Made by a program: the position numbers and the translations under genes. Below, in pieces: positions 1 through 9,700 of a stretch of 29,463 nucleotides of DNA (position 1 is its first letter; each line of letters begins with the position of its first letter). Source of the stretch: JBEBSD01 sp040394475 (lineage in GTDB: Bacteria; Bacteroidota; Bacteroidia; Cytophagales; Spirosomataceae); the NCBI GenBank assembly GCA_040394475.1, contig JBEBSD010000078.1:1-29463 (forward strand), given 5' to 3'. The notes under the pieces were generated by a model. The model did not search any database and was not told the origin of the DNA. It saw only the letters and a program-made list of their open reading frames with translations.

Positions 1-94
1 GGCAACATTCTAATAGAAACATCATATCCGTACCCCGAATCCAACCGTCCCCCCCGGGCAACATTCTAAAAAATCAGCCCCCCCCAACGGGCGA
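1..94. repeat. Short direct repeat beyond the end of PUL 1
   Basis: The 13-mer GGCAACATTCTAA occurs at 1-13 and again at 57-69. Two poly-C tracts lie between and after the copies. The stretch lies downstream of the last PUL 1 gene. No hairpin with a T run is visible on either strand, so no intrinsic terminator can be called for the operon. The repeat may continue to the left of the window. Confidence 0.4.
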
Positions 95-1870
95 CTACAA
101 ATTTCGGGGTTGCGCGATCGGTTTGGCCGGAGCCGTCAGCCGCAGTCCTTTCCAATCGGCCTCCATCGTATCCCCGGAGATCTTTTTCTGCGGCACAGCC
201 ATTTTTTCATCGGACACACCGACGGAAAATGTAAATCCCAAAACGGCGGAGTCAATAGCGGAGAGGTCAAAGTCTCTTTCGTTACCTGAATAAACGACAT
301 AATCCAGCCAGGAATTGGTACCGTCACCCCCTTTTTCCCAATGCCCTTTCAATTCCCCGAATGAAGAAGCGTACAGTTGAATAGCAAAATGCAGACCATC
401 CAGCTTGATGGTAAGTTCGTCATTCTCCTTTTTCGGAATCTTCAGGTTTTCAGGAAGCGAAGAATTACCGAATTCGAAGCGCAGCCGCAGATCTTTCGCT
501 TTAAACTTCCCCTCTTTTATCCGGTCGATGCTGATGTGTTTATCGCCCCCGTTGGTCAAAAACCCAACTGCTCCGATCAGCTTATTCTCTTCCTGCCGGC
601 TGTAAAATGATGCCGAACTAAAGTCATACTCATCGTGTAAAAACCGTAACTGGAGATAACGCGGAGCATCCGGGCTCCCCCAATAGACAAGAAACGGGCG
701 CCGCTGATTCCACAAACTGGACCGGTTCGCCGAAGAGAATGCATATCGGGGCGCCAAATAAGTCGTTCCGATAATTTCCGGTTCGTCAATGGCCAGGACA
801 TCCCGCTGTACCCGTGGATACCGGGGAGCTACAAAGTAAGTAAGCAAATGAGCCGGTATCTCGTGCTTGATTTTCACATCATGCCTCTGCGTTGCCCCCG
901 GCAACGCTATCTTTCCATTGGAAGCCTGTTGAAGGATTCCGTAAATAGACGGCGTCATCAGCGTCCGGTACGACCTGCTGTGCGGGCCTGCCCACTGACC
1001 GGTAGGCCGATGGTAGTGTTTGGCAATTACCTCCCAACCGATACTGTACAGGGAATCGATCATCGGCCTTACCGCCGGTGCAATGATATGCCGTTTCATC
1101 CTGTCGAGCTCATCCAGGGCGACAATTGTATAGGTCGGACTGTTGTATTCCGTAAAGCCTCTTAATAGCGTATACTCGTAAAAGTTTTGTAAGCGATTCT
1201 GTGCATACTCCTTCATATCGGGAATATCGAACAGGTGCGAAACCATGTAAGTGACATACGTACCCATAATTGCGATATTCGTATAGCCCGGGCCTACATT
1301 CCGCTTTTGAACAGACCGCGCCGCATAAATCAGCGACCTGCGGATCGTGTTTTTCAATTGTTCGGAAAGACGGGATTGATGTCCCATATAGACATCCAGC
1401 AATGCAACCGCGTTGAAATCCGCCCAGTTGAAATCAACCGGTGATTTTTTAGTGGCGAGCGGTTCTTCTTCGTAGTAGGGCCAGACTCCCGAGTACCGGG
1501 AGGCAGAATTGGTATCCTGTAAAGAAATGGTTTTTTCGATAATTTCCAGGGCTTGCCGGGTATAGCGCTCATCACCTGAATCCAGGAGCCCTACGGCGTA
1601 GTTAAAAGAAGCTCTGACCTCATGGAACCTGCCTGTCTCGGCATCCGTATGGTAGTTGTAACCATTCAGCTGTTTGGTGATCATTTTTCCTTCCGGGCTG
1701 TAAAGCGGATGCATCTTGTCAAGCCAGTCCCGCAAAATCTGTTTATCCTGTTCTCCCAGCAGAACGGGGGAATATCGTATCAACCCGTTATCGAAGCTCC
1801 CGGTCTGGGCAACTAAAAATGCGGGGGCCACGCTTAGTGCGATGACTATAAAAATCAACTTCCTGTTCAT
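95..1870 (-). CDS. Secreted alpha/alpha-toroid protein, putative polysaccharide lyase-like enzyme
   Basis: 591 residues from the ATG at 1868-1870. An in-frame upstream ATG at 1918 would add 16 residues and overlap the preceding gene, and it would spoil the signal peptide. The chosen start gives MNRKLIFIVIALSVAPAFLVAQ, a clean signal peptide cleaved near residue 22. Residues about 40-340 are helix-rich with aromatic and acidic clusters, as in the alpha/alpha-toroid domains of polysaccharide lyases and heparinase-type enzymes. Conspicuous motifs are GFTEYNSPTY (238-247) and WAGPHSRSY (293-301), which may line an active cleft. The C-terminal third is beta-rich, as in the beta-sandwich of such lyases. 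It is the last gene of PUL 1, 47 bases after the BNR-propeller gene. The motif G-[FW]-x-E-[YF]-x-x-x-x-Y is shared with the helical protein at 3262-5127, so the two may be distant relatives. I do not recognise an exact family. The lyase role is inferred from fold and context; a hydrolase or binding protein is possible. Confidence 0.75.
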   Translation of the reverse strand: MNRKLIFIVIALSVAPAFLVAQTGSFDNGLIRYSPVLLGEQDKQILRDWLDKMHPLYSPEGKMITKQLNGYNYHTDAETGRFHEVRASFNYAVGLLDSGDERYTRQALEIIEKTISLQDTNSASRYSGVWPYYEEEPLATKKSPVDFNWADFNAVALLDVYMGHQSRLSEQLKNTIRRSLIYAARSVQKRNVGPGYTNIAIMGTYVTYMVSHLFDIPDMKEYAQNRLQNFYEYTLLRGFTEYNSPTYTIVALDELDRMKRHIIAPAVRPMIDSLYSIGWEVIAKHYHRPTGQWAGPHSRSYRTLMTPSIYGILQQASNGKIALPGATQRHDVKIKHEIPAHLLTYFVAPRYPRVQRDVLAIDEPEIIGTTYLAPRYAFSSANRSSLWNQRRPFLVYWGSPDAPRYLQLRFLHDEYDFSSASFYSRQEENKLIGAVGFLTNGGDKHISIDRIKEGKFKAKDLRLRFEFGNSSLPENLKIPKKENDELTIKLDGLHFAIQLYASSFGELKGHWEKGGDGTNSWLDYVVYSGNERDFDLSAIDSAVLGFTFSVGVSDEKMAVPQKKISGDTMEADWKGLRLTAPAKPIAQPRNL

Positions 1871-1917
1871 AATCTTAGTGTTAGTTACTGCGTCCGAAAC
1901 GGAATAGTTCAGAATCA

Positions 1918-3207
1918 TTATTTTCTTTTATAAATAATCAGGGTACTCGTCACGATACCGGGTAAATCCCGCGGCAGGTCTCTGTTGGCAGGTAAGGTTT
2001 CCCATGTCATCGTATAAGTACCCGTATTATCGGACCTACTCCTGGGCTCTTTTCCTAAACCGGGCGTCGCAGCTTGCGGGGGCGCAGCAGGCGCTTTCAG
2101 GTCCTCACGGATCGCAAATGTCTCCTTATCCAGTTTCCATGTACCCGACCCATATTTTTCATGCGTATAGCTCATGGACAAATTCCCGTCCGGTTCCTGC
2201 TGAACAGCAGTGGCTTTCACTCCTCCTCCCAAAGAACCGCCAAGGTCAAGGTTCCATCGGAAATCAGGCCAATGGCTGACCTGATAAGATTCCCATCGGT
2301 CGTTGTCCTCCCATCTGGAGACAAACACCTGGCTGATTCTCTTTTTGTCATATTTGTGATAGCTGATACAGGGTCGTCCGACTGCATCCCATCCGATGTT
2401 GAAGCTGATATTGATCAATCCGTTCCACGGACCGACCGGATCTACGATCGTCGTATCACTGCTCCATTTGAGCGGCAGCTTTAAAGGCACCCCTCCTATC
2501 GTTTCCCAATTCGTAAAATCTTTCGTCCGGACACAGGAAAGGTTATGGTTGGTATTCGCAATATAGGTCAGCCGCCACATCCAAACCATGTAGAAATAGC
2601 CGTCAGGACCCTGTACCAAACGGGACATATACGCATTTGCTTCCTTTTCTCCGTCGAAAAGGGGCTGATCAAACACATCGGTCCACTCTTTCTCCTTTGC
2701 ATGGTACTTTTTCCAATAGGTAATCCCCTGCCCGCTCTGTCCGTTCCGGTATTGAAAATACAACTCGCCTGCCGGGTTCTTAAAAAAAATCGGATAGGTG
2801 ACCCGTTCCTCATTCACCCCGGTCATCGGGTACGCAGTAAACTGATCGATGCTTTCCGGGGACTGGCTCCGGAAATAAATCAACGGGACATTATGCATAT
2901 TCCCGGAAACATGAATATACCCTTCCGCGTCAAGCGCCATTCTGACATAATTGTGGCTGTCCCACTTAATTTTTGTGGGCAAAACGGTTTTCTTCCATTT
3001 GGAAGAATCCAGGTTTCTCTGGGCAATAACCATGTTCCGGGCAGCATCATAATAGCATACATACTGATGCCGCTCGGTCGTATACAGGTCAAAACCAACC
3101 GGGTGCCCCGCCCATACCTCATCGACGGTAAGCGTGTCGGGATCGGCATGTACAAGCGCCGCCGGTCCGAAAAAGAATACTAGCAATACGAAATTCAGCT
3201 TCATCAT
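1918..3207 (-). CDS. Secreted BNR_4-type seven-bladed propeller protein, putative uronate polysaccharide lyase
   Basis: 429 residues, starting at a double ATG (3207 or 3204). The signal peptide is about residues 1-21, ending ALVHA. The body has repeated propeller-blade motifs. TYPIFF followed by LYFQYRNGQSGQG (about 137-161) is the hallmark of the BNR_4 family. Two histidines, H85 in WDSHNY and H105 in GNMHN, are 20 residues apart. The BNR-type ulvan lyases of families PL24 and PL25 are known to use a histidine pair at similar spacing, with a downstream Tyr and Arg; R154 is a candidate arginine here. This makes beta-elimination of a uronic-acid polysaccharide the best guess. The protein would act in the periplasm or at the cell surface. 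The gene lies 54 bases after the toroid gene at 3262-5127, on the PUL 1 operon strand. The substrate cannot be read from sequence: ulvan, a rhamnogalacturonan or another uronate are all possible, and many BNR_4 proteins are uncharacterised. Confidence 0.8.
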   Translation of the reverse strand: MMKLNFVLLVFFFGPAALVHADPDTLTVDEVWAGHPVGFDLYTTERHQYVCYYDAARNMVIAQRNLDSSKWKKTVLPTKIKWDSHNYVRMALDAEGYIHVSGNMHNVPLIYFRSQSPESIDQFTAYPMTGVNEERVTYPIFFKNPAGELYFQYRNGQSGQGITYWKKYHAKEKEWTDVFDQPLFDGEKEANAYMSRLVQGPDGYFYMVWMWRLTYIANTNHNLSCVRTKDFTNWETIGGVPLKLPLKWSSDTTIVDPVGPWNGLINISFNIGWDAVGRPCISYHKYDKKRISQVFVSRWEDNDRWESYQVSHWPDFRWNLDLGGSLGGGVKATAVQQEPDGNLSMSYTHEKYGSGTWKLDKETFAIREDLKAPAAPPQAATPGLGKEPRSRSDNTGTYTMTWETLPANRDLPRDLPGIVTSTLIIYKRK

Positions 3208-3261
3208 GTTAATCCTGTTTTACATCACTTTTATCTTGCCCTGGGAGGGGCGTTCTGCCGG

Positions 3262-5127
3262 CTAATTGAAATCAAAAATCACCTGCTGGTCCCGGTGCTT
3301 CAGGACGACAATCCCGCTGTCCCACCGGGAAGACATATACGGACTCTCGTACGTTGCATATTCGAGGTTTACATCCTTTTGATCCAGGCGTCTGACCTGC
3401 CTGTTGTCGATGGTAATAGTTCCATGCAGCGCCGATGCATACTGCAGCTCCATTTTTTCAGTATCGAAGCGTATGGTATTGCTGCTGATGCGCCGTTGAA
3501 AATCTTCAAAAGACTGATACCCGGATCGGTCTCCTGCCTCAAAAACGGAGGCCTTTTTCGACCCCTCGCTGATCACCTCCACGCCCTTCCATTTCCCGTC
3601 AACGACCCATTTATACCCTCCATCCAGGTACAGCCCGGCATACACATCGCCTTTGCGGGCGAAGATCCACCCCGACACCTCGGTCACCTCATCAAAATTA
3701 CTGACCGGCAAATAGGCATGAATATACTGATACGCTTTTGTCTCAGGAATATCCCAAAGCGCCAATACCACGTTTCTGTGCTGAAACGTACTCGCATACT
3801 CTCCTCCTCCCCGCCAGTACGTATGCATCCCCCCTGTTCCCGGATGGTGGGTGAAAATCCGAACGGCCGGCCCGGAAGCAACCGTAAAATCCCAGTCATG
3901 CTGCTGATGTTTTGCATATACCCGTTCCTTGAGGTCTTCCGGATACGGATCCTGCAATTGAACGCTTCCGAGGATATAGTCCCGCTGACAGTACGTATAC
4001 TTCCGGATGCTGCCCGGCAACGGGTTTTCGGGTAGTAAATCGCCCATATGATGCAGGTGTTTACGTTCCTTGTTCACATAAGGGGTAGCGCGGTCACAGG
4101 CAATTGCCACCACGGTTTCATTGGGACGAAATGAAGAAAACAAGGAGTAGTTCAGCAACTCATAGAATGCAATTTTTTCGGAGGGCAGCAGGGACGCCGC
4201 TGAATCGGTTCCTGAAGGGATTCCAATGCCGAAATACAGGTATTGAATCTCATTGAGAACCGAGTGCGCATGGTTGAGGAGGCTGCTTTCCGGGGTTCTG
4301 CCCCGCGCGCCTCCGTACAAACCGTTCAGTGAATCGGTTGCCGCATCGGCAAGCAGCAGGTTAACCATCATGTCCGCCAATTTTGTTAACTCCGGGTCAG
4401 GAGAAAAGTCCCGGATCGTCAACAGGGTGTTGATCACCAGAAACTGATACCCGCCCGCATCAAATTCTCCCCATCCTCTGCGGGCCCGATACCGGATAAA
4501 AGCTTTCAGACGCTCCCCATCTTCGGCCACTAATTCCCTTCCCGACTTCCCGTAAGCCTCAAATCGTTCCTCCTGCAGCGCATTGGCCATAAGGTACCGG
4601 GCAGTCCAGAACACCAGTGCGTGATTCTCTGAACCATACATGCTGTTGAAATCATGGTTCAGGAAAAACGCCCGGATCGCCGTCTGTGTTTCCAATTCAA
4701 GCAGCGGCTTTGTGACCGGGTCAAGGGAAGTCCTTGCCAGCTCAAGCGCGGTAAAGTCAACCTCTCCGCGCAGATCCCGCTGGCGGATATGCGGTTTTTC
4801 AAACCATGCCGCCACCTCACGGATCACTTCGTTGCTTTCCCTGATATGGAAGCCCAACCGCAGCATCATCGCCGCATAACTGCCGTAACAGTTAATTCTG
4901 TCGCCTGTCCGGGGTACCTCCGGGACACCGCTCTCCCCGCCTGAGTTTGTTCCGATCAGGTAGTTACGCCGTTTTTCATAACCCGTCTGTTCCAGCTTTA
5001 ATTGCTGAATGCTGTCTGCAGCCCCCCGTTTACCGGCCCCCGGCTGTTCAACGGCGAAGCCATCCCCCGGAAGCCCCCCAACGGAGGCCGCAAATGCAGC
5101 AAAAAGCAAATACCCTGATTGTATCAT
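3262..5127 (-). CDS. Secreted helical-toroid protein of PUL 1, putative polysaccharide lyase
   Basis: 621 residues with an N-terminal hydrophobic export signal (about 1-25, start ATG at 5125-5127). Residues about 75-330 are helix-rich with motifs typical of alpha/alpha toroids of carbohydrate-active enzymes: MYGSENHALVFWTARY (163-178), which offers a conserved Asn-His pair (N168, H169), and RRGWGEFDAGGY (216-227). The second half is beta-rich and carries several aromatics. It is about the length of heparinase-II/III-like and alginate-lyase-like enzymes (600-750 residues). It follows susD by 124 bases and precedes the BNR_4 gene by 54 bases, so it is very probably co-transcribed with the uptake pair. 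I do not recognise a named family. A role in depolymerising the PUL substrate is inferred from fold, export and position. N168/H169 and the Tyr in GEFDAGGY would be the first residues to test as catalytic. Confidence 0.72.
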   Translation of the reverse strand: MIQSGYLLFAAFAASVGGLPGDGFAVEQPGAGKRGAADSIQQLKLEQTGYEKRRNYLIGTNSGGESGVPEVPRTGDRINCYGSYAAMMLRLGFHIRESNEVIREVAAWFEKPHIRQRDLRGEVDFTALELARTSLDPVTKPLLELETQTAIRAFFLNHDFNSMYGSENHALVFWTARYLMANALQEERFEAYGKSGRELVAEDGERLKAFIRYRARRGWGEFDAGGYQFLVINTLLTIRDFSPDPELTKLADMMVNLLLADAATDSLNGLYGGARGRTPESSLLNHAHSVLNEIQYLYFGIGIPSGTDSAASLLPSEKIAFYELLNYSLFSSFRPNETVVAIACDRATPYVNKERKHLHHMGDLLPENPLPGSIRKYTYCQRDYILGSVQLQDPYPEDLKERVYAKHQQHDWDFTVASGPAVRIFTHHPGTGGMHTYWRGGGEYASTFQHRNVVLALWDIPETKAYQYIHAYLPVSNFDEVTEVSGWIFARKGDVYAGLYLDGGYKWVVDGKWKGVEVISEGSKKASVFEAGDRSGYQSFEDFQRRISSNTIRFDTEKMELQYASALHGTITIDNRQVRRLDQKDVNLEYATYESPYMSSRWDSGIVVLKHRDQQVIFDFN

Positions 5128-5251
5128 TCGTTATTTTTTCATGGAATCAGGCCATAGGTATTCCGCCAACCAAGGTACACCGTTACCCCGTCGCAACCCG
5201 TCCTGTTTCCAAATGATTCAGAAAAACTTAACCTTCCTGCGTTCCTTAAGA

Positions 5252-6727
5252 TCAGAAACCGTCATTCTGCCACATCACCGATGGATCATTGTACCTGGTT
5301 ATTTCCTCGAAAGGAATCGGGAACAGGTTATTGAAATCCTGCATAGAATAAAGTCCGTTCCCCTCTTCCGGCCGCCTCAAAAACTCATTCATTACTTCTT
5401 TTGCGATCCCCCAGCGAATCAAATCCGTCCATCTGCCACCTTCAAACGCCAGCTCAACTCTCCGCTCCTGTATAATTGCTTTCCGGAAAGCCGCCTGATC
5501 CGGTACCTTGCCCGAAGTTAATGCCGGCAGCCCGGCTCTTCGCCTTACCGCATTCAAAAGTTCGAATGCTTCCCCGTCCGCAGTATAATTCAGTTCATTC
5601 AGCACTTCCGCCTGCATTAAAATAACATCCGTATACCGGAGAATAGGGAGATTATTCGCCCAATCGCTCTGGCTCAGCGGCGTATAGGCATCGTAATGCT
5701 GGTACTTGATAATAAATTTAGTCACCGTATCGGATTGCCCCTGCGTATTGGTCCATCCTTTCAAAATAGAAAGATCCCTACGCTTGTCACCCGGTTCATA
5801 ACTTTCATAATGAGACTGCGAAACCTCCATCCATGTGGAGAATCCTGAAAATGGCATAATAGAGGGGTCGTTAAAGCCTTCGGGCAATAAGCCGGTTGAA
5901 AAGGCCTGCCCTTCGCCCGTCTGTCCTCCTGTAAACTGCACTTCCCAAACCCTTTCCGGACCATTGTCATGAGAATCCGTAAAACAGTCGCGGTAGTCCT
6001 CCTCCATGGCATAATAACCGGAGGCAATAATACTTTCCAGCAACGGCCTGGCTTCCGAAAACTTTTTCTGAAACAGATACATCCGTGCGAGCATTCCCGT
6101 CGCCGCAAACTTGGTAGCCCTGCCGGCGTTGGCGCCGGTCCATTGATCCGGCAACATCGAAGCGGCTGTCTGATAATCCTGTTCCGCAAAGGCAAACACT
6201 TCTTCAACGGTGGCTCTCGGGATCGTTTTTACCTCCTCGGCCGTCATGCTGCGCTCCAGCAACGGAACCCCGCCAAACTGCCATCCCAGGTTCCAGTAGG
6301 AATAAGCCCTCATGATGTAGGCTTCTCCTTTGATATAATTCCGGGTTGACTCGCTGGTAAATACACCGTCGTCAATCCGTTCCAAAATGATGTTACTTAA
6401 TGTTATGATACGATACAGATTATTCCAGCTACTCAGCAAAAGCGGGTTGGTGGAACTTTCGATGAATCTTGGAAGCCCATCCAGATACCCTGCATTGCTC
6501 CGGGTGTCGTCACTGCGCCCGATCAGCCCCCTGAACCAGGAGCTATTGGAGGAATAAAGACCTTGCTGCTGTGCATATACACCGGCAATGGCCTGAACGA
6601 AGTCACTTTCAGACTTGTACGCACCCGCCACACTATATTCAGATTCCGGAGTCAGGTTTAGAAAATCGGAACATCCCCCCAACAAAATAAGGAATGCTGC
6701 CAGGTTGATTTTTATAATTGCTTTCAT
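5252..6727 (-). CDS. susD: SusD/RagB-family surface glycan-binding lipoprotein (PUL 1)
   Basis: 491 residues. The N-terminus is a lipoprotein signal with lipobox LLGGC (Cys19), so the mature protein is a lipidated outer-membrane lid that caps the SusC transporter and binds glycan. The N-terminal half has the TPR-like helical scaffold of the SusD family, including the SYWNLGWQFGGVPL stretch. The C-terminal part carries the diagnostic LRYTDVILMQAEVLNEL and QERRVELAFEGGRWTDLIRW motifs. It starts 15 bases after the susC stop, a coupling typical of susCD pairs. The length is usual for the family (480-600). Ligand specificity cannot be predicted from sequence. Expression should follow the ECF/FecR system upstream and, if the antisense RNA at 10198-10323 is real, be lowered with susC. 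Confidence 0.95.
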   Translation of the reverse strand: MKAIIKINLAAFLILLGGCSDFLNLTPESEYSVAGAYKSESDFVQAIAGVYAQQQGLYSSNSSWFRGLIGRSDDTRSNAGYLDGLPRFIESSTNPLLLSSWNNLYRIITLSNIILERIDDGVFTSESTRNYIKGEAYIMRAYSYWNLGWQFGGVPLLERSMTAEEVKTIPRATVEEVFAFAEQDYQTAASMLPDQWTGANAGRATKFAATGMLARMYLFQKKFSEARPLLESIIASGYYAMEEDYRDCFTDSHDNGPERVWEVQFTGGQTGEGQAFSTGLLPEGFNDPSIMPFSGFSTWMEVSQSHYESYEPGDKRRDLSILKGWTNTQGQSDTVTKFIIKYQHYDAYTPLSQSDWANNLPILRYTDVILMQAEVLNELNYTADGEAFELLNAVRRRAGLPALTSGKVPDQAAFRKAIIQERRVELAFEGGRWTDLIRWGIAKEVMNEFLRRPEEGNGLYSMQDFNNLFPIPFEEITRYNDPSVMWQNDGF

Positions 6728-6742
6728 GATCAGCTTTTCTGG

Positions 6743-9700
6743 TTAAAATGACAGATTCACGCCCAAAGTAAACTTCTTCGACAATGGATAGGTGCTATAA
6801 TCTACCCCCGCCTGCGTAGTTGCATTACCGAAACTGTTGGTCTCGGGAGTCACTCCCGGATAACGGTCAAATGTCTTCAGGTTGTCGACAGTAATATAGA
6901 CTCTCGCCGCACGAAACAGTTGTTTATCCTTCAGCCGGGTAGGCAGTTTATACGCTAATGTAATATTCCGGATACGGAAGAAGGTAGCGTCATAGATTCT
7001 GAAGTCACTGTTGTTATCGGATTTGTTCCCCTTGGTATAGGGCGTTTCCCCATCCCATGACATATCGACTCCCAGGTATTCCGGAATCGGGTTCTCACCT
7101 GCTCCGTATAAGGCTTCATAATCCGGTTTCCAGGCTCTTACCCAACGTTTGAACGAATTGATATCCTGTCCTCCGTTATCCATCTGGCGTTGTCCCAAAA
7201 ACAGGACATCCCCGCCGAATTGCCCCTGAAGCAGGATATTAAGCTCCAGATTTTTCCAGCTTATCCGATTGGTCAATCCATAAATCAGGTCCGGAAGATT
7301 GTTCCCGTAGGGCACCTGGTCCTCCGCGTTGATGACGCCATTTCCATCCTGGTCGATGTACCGTACGTTCCCGGCTTCCTGTCCCGGAAGAACCGGCACC
7401 AATGCCTTGCGTTCGGAATCAAAATCACTGACATCCAGTATGCCGTCCGTCCGGTATACCAGGAACTGAGAGACGGGACCTCCGACACGCGTAATGAACC
7501 TGGCATCCCAGCTGGTGCTGGTAAACTCCTGGATGTCTCCCATATCCAGTACTTTATTCCGGTTAGCCGAAAGGTTTACGGAACTGGACCAGTGAACGGT
7601 TCCCGTTGAATTGATCGTGGTAAGATCCACTTCCCAGCCTTTATTCTGTACAGCGCCTATATTGGTCCGAAAGCTTCCGAAGCCGGTTGTATTTGGGATC
7701 GGGAGATTGAAAAGCAGGTTGTCTGTCCGGTTGATATAATAATCCAGGTTCAACTGGACGCGATTGTTGAGGGTTGAAAAGTCGAGCCCTATATTGGTCG
7801 TTTGAGTAGATTCCCACTTCAGGTTCGGGTTTTCAATATTGGCAGGGGCCAGGCCACCTATCACGCCTCCTCCCCACGATGTGCGGACAATGGACAACCG
7901 TGACATGTAGTCGTAGTTCCCGATTCTGTCGTTTCCGGACGTCCCCCAGGCCGCTCTGACCTTTAATAAATTCACCCAGTTAACCTGATTCAGGAAGGGT
8001 TCGGCATTTAGTTTCCAGCCCGCTGATACAGCCGGGAACATTCCCCATTTATGGTTTAACCCGAAGCGTGAAGAGCCGTCCCTTCTGAGCGTCAGATTCA
8101 GCAGGTATTTGTCCATATAGGCATATCCCATACGGGTAAAGAAGGACGCTATCCGGGAAGCATTTTTGGTAGTAGTGGCAGTAGTAGGAGTAGTGGCAAC
8201 GTTTAAGGTTTCGATCAGGTCATTGGGCCAGCCTGTGGCTACGGCATTGATCTGGTAAAATTCCCTGCCTTCAGCACTTTGTCCTATCAATAAATTCATG
8301 GCATGGTTCCCCAGCTCCTTGTCATAGGAAAGGGTGTTCTGGATCGACCAGCTGTTGGACGTGCGGGTATTGCTGTTGCCGGTGGTTAAAAACCCGTTGT
8401 TGTAGGATATATTTCCGGATTGGAAATACTCATACACAATCCCTTCGTAATCATGCCCGAGCTGGCTCTTAAATTTCAGGTCCGGTAATAATTCATACTG
8501 TCCCCAGATGACCGAACTCATACGGCTCCTTTTGGTTTGATCGGTGGTTCCGCGGATCCGTTCAAGCGGGTTCGGATAAACCAGCCCGATTCCCGCAGGA
8601 AATCCCCAGTCGCGGGTGGCCTCATTCAGCTGGACCAACGGAGAAATTCCCAGTGCATGGTGTATAGGCGTTTCTTTTCCCTGGGTATCCCGATCATCCT
8701 GGACAGAAAAAGAGGGAGAAAGAATCATTCCCACCTGCGCCTTCTTCCCGACATTGAGGGTACCGTTGGCTCTGAAATTAAACCGCTTGTAATAGGTCTC
8801 ATGAATAATGCCTTCCTGGTTCATATACCCTCCCGAAATGAAGATACTTCCCAGATCACTTTTTCCCGATACGGACGCCTGGTAATTCTGGAAAGGAGCG
8901 GTACGCGTGATCGCCTTTTGCCAGTCAGTTCCCGTTCTGGAAGGATCCAGCCAGGTGGCGGGAATCTGCAGGTTGACCGGTCGCGCTTCCATGGGGTCCT
9001 GCATCGAGCCGCCCTGTCTCAGGTACTGATCATTCCGATGCCAGATATGAAAGGCAAGCCATTCATCCTTGTTCATCATGCCTACAAACTTTTCAGGATC
9101 CTGTACCCCGTACATGGCCTCAAAGCTGACAGCCGGACGCCCCGTCCCTTTTTTGGTTTCAATCAAAACCACGCCATTTCCACCGCGTGCTCCATAAATA
9201 GCCGTAGCCGATGCATCCTTTAAAATCTGGATGGACTCTACGTCTCCCGGGTTAATATCATTCATATTATCTTTCGGAACCCCGTCGATCACATACAAAG
9301 GACTGCTGTTTCCGTTAATCGTATTGACGCCCCGTATCTGGATCTGCAGTTCCTGACCCGGTATACCGGAGGTACTTTGGGCCCTTACTCCTGCAAGCTG
9401 GCCGGCAAACGCCTCACTCAGGGTAGGGATAGGTCTGCCGGCAATCGCATCACTCCCGATTTTTGACACAGCGCTGGTCAGGTTTTCCTTTTTTACACTT
9501 CCATACCCTACCACGATCACCTCATCCAATGCCTTTTCATCGATCCGCAGGGCTACGTCAAGGGTGGATTTGTTTCCAACGGCAAGCTCCTGGCCCACAT
9601 AGCCAACAAATGAAAATACGAGGACCGTCTCATCGTCCGGTACAACGAGGGTGAACGCCCCGCCGGCGTCGGTAACCGTTCCCTGCGATGTGCCCTTTAT

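Noticed and set aside
2545..3183. 212-residue open frame on the plus strand opposite the BNR_4 gene
   Set aside because: It lies entirely inside a well-supported gene on the other strand and has no domain or signal features.
8537..9223. 228-residue plus-strand frame opposite susC
   Set aside because: It is a mirror frame of the conserved SusC plug and barrel sequence; its composition is typical of an antisense shadow.
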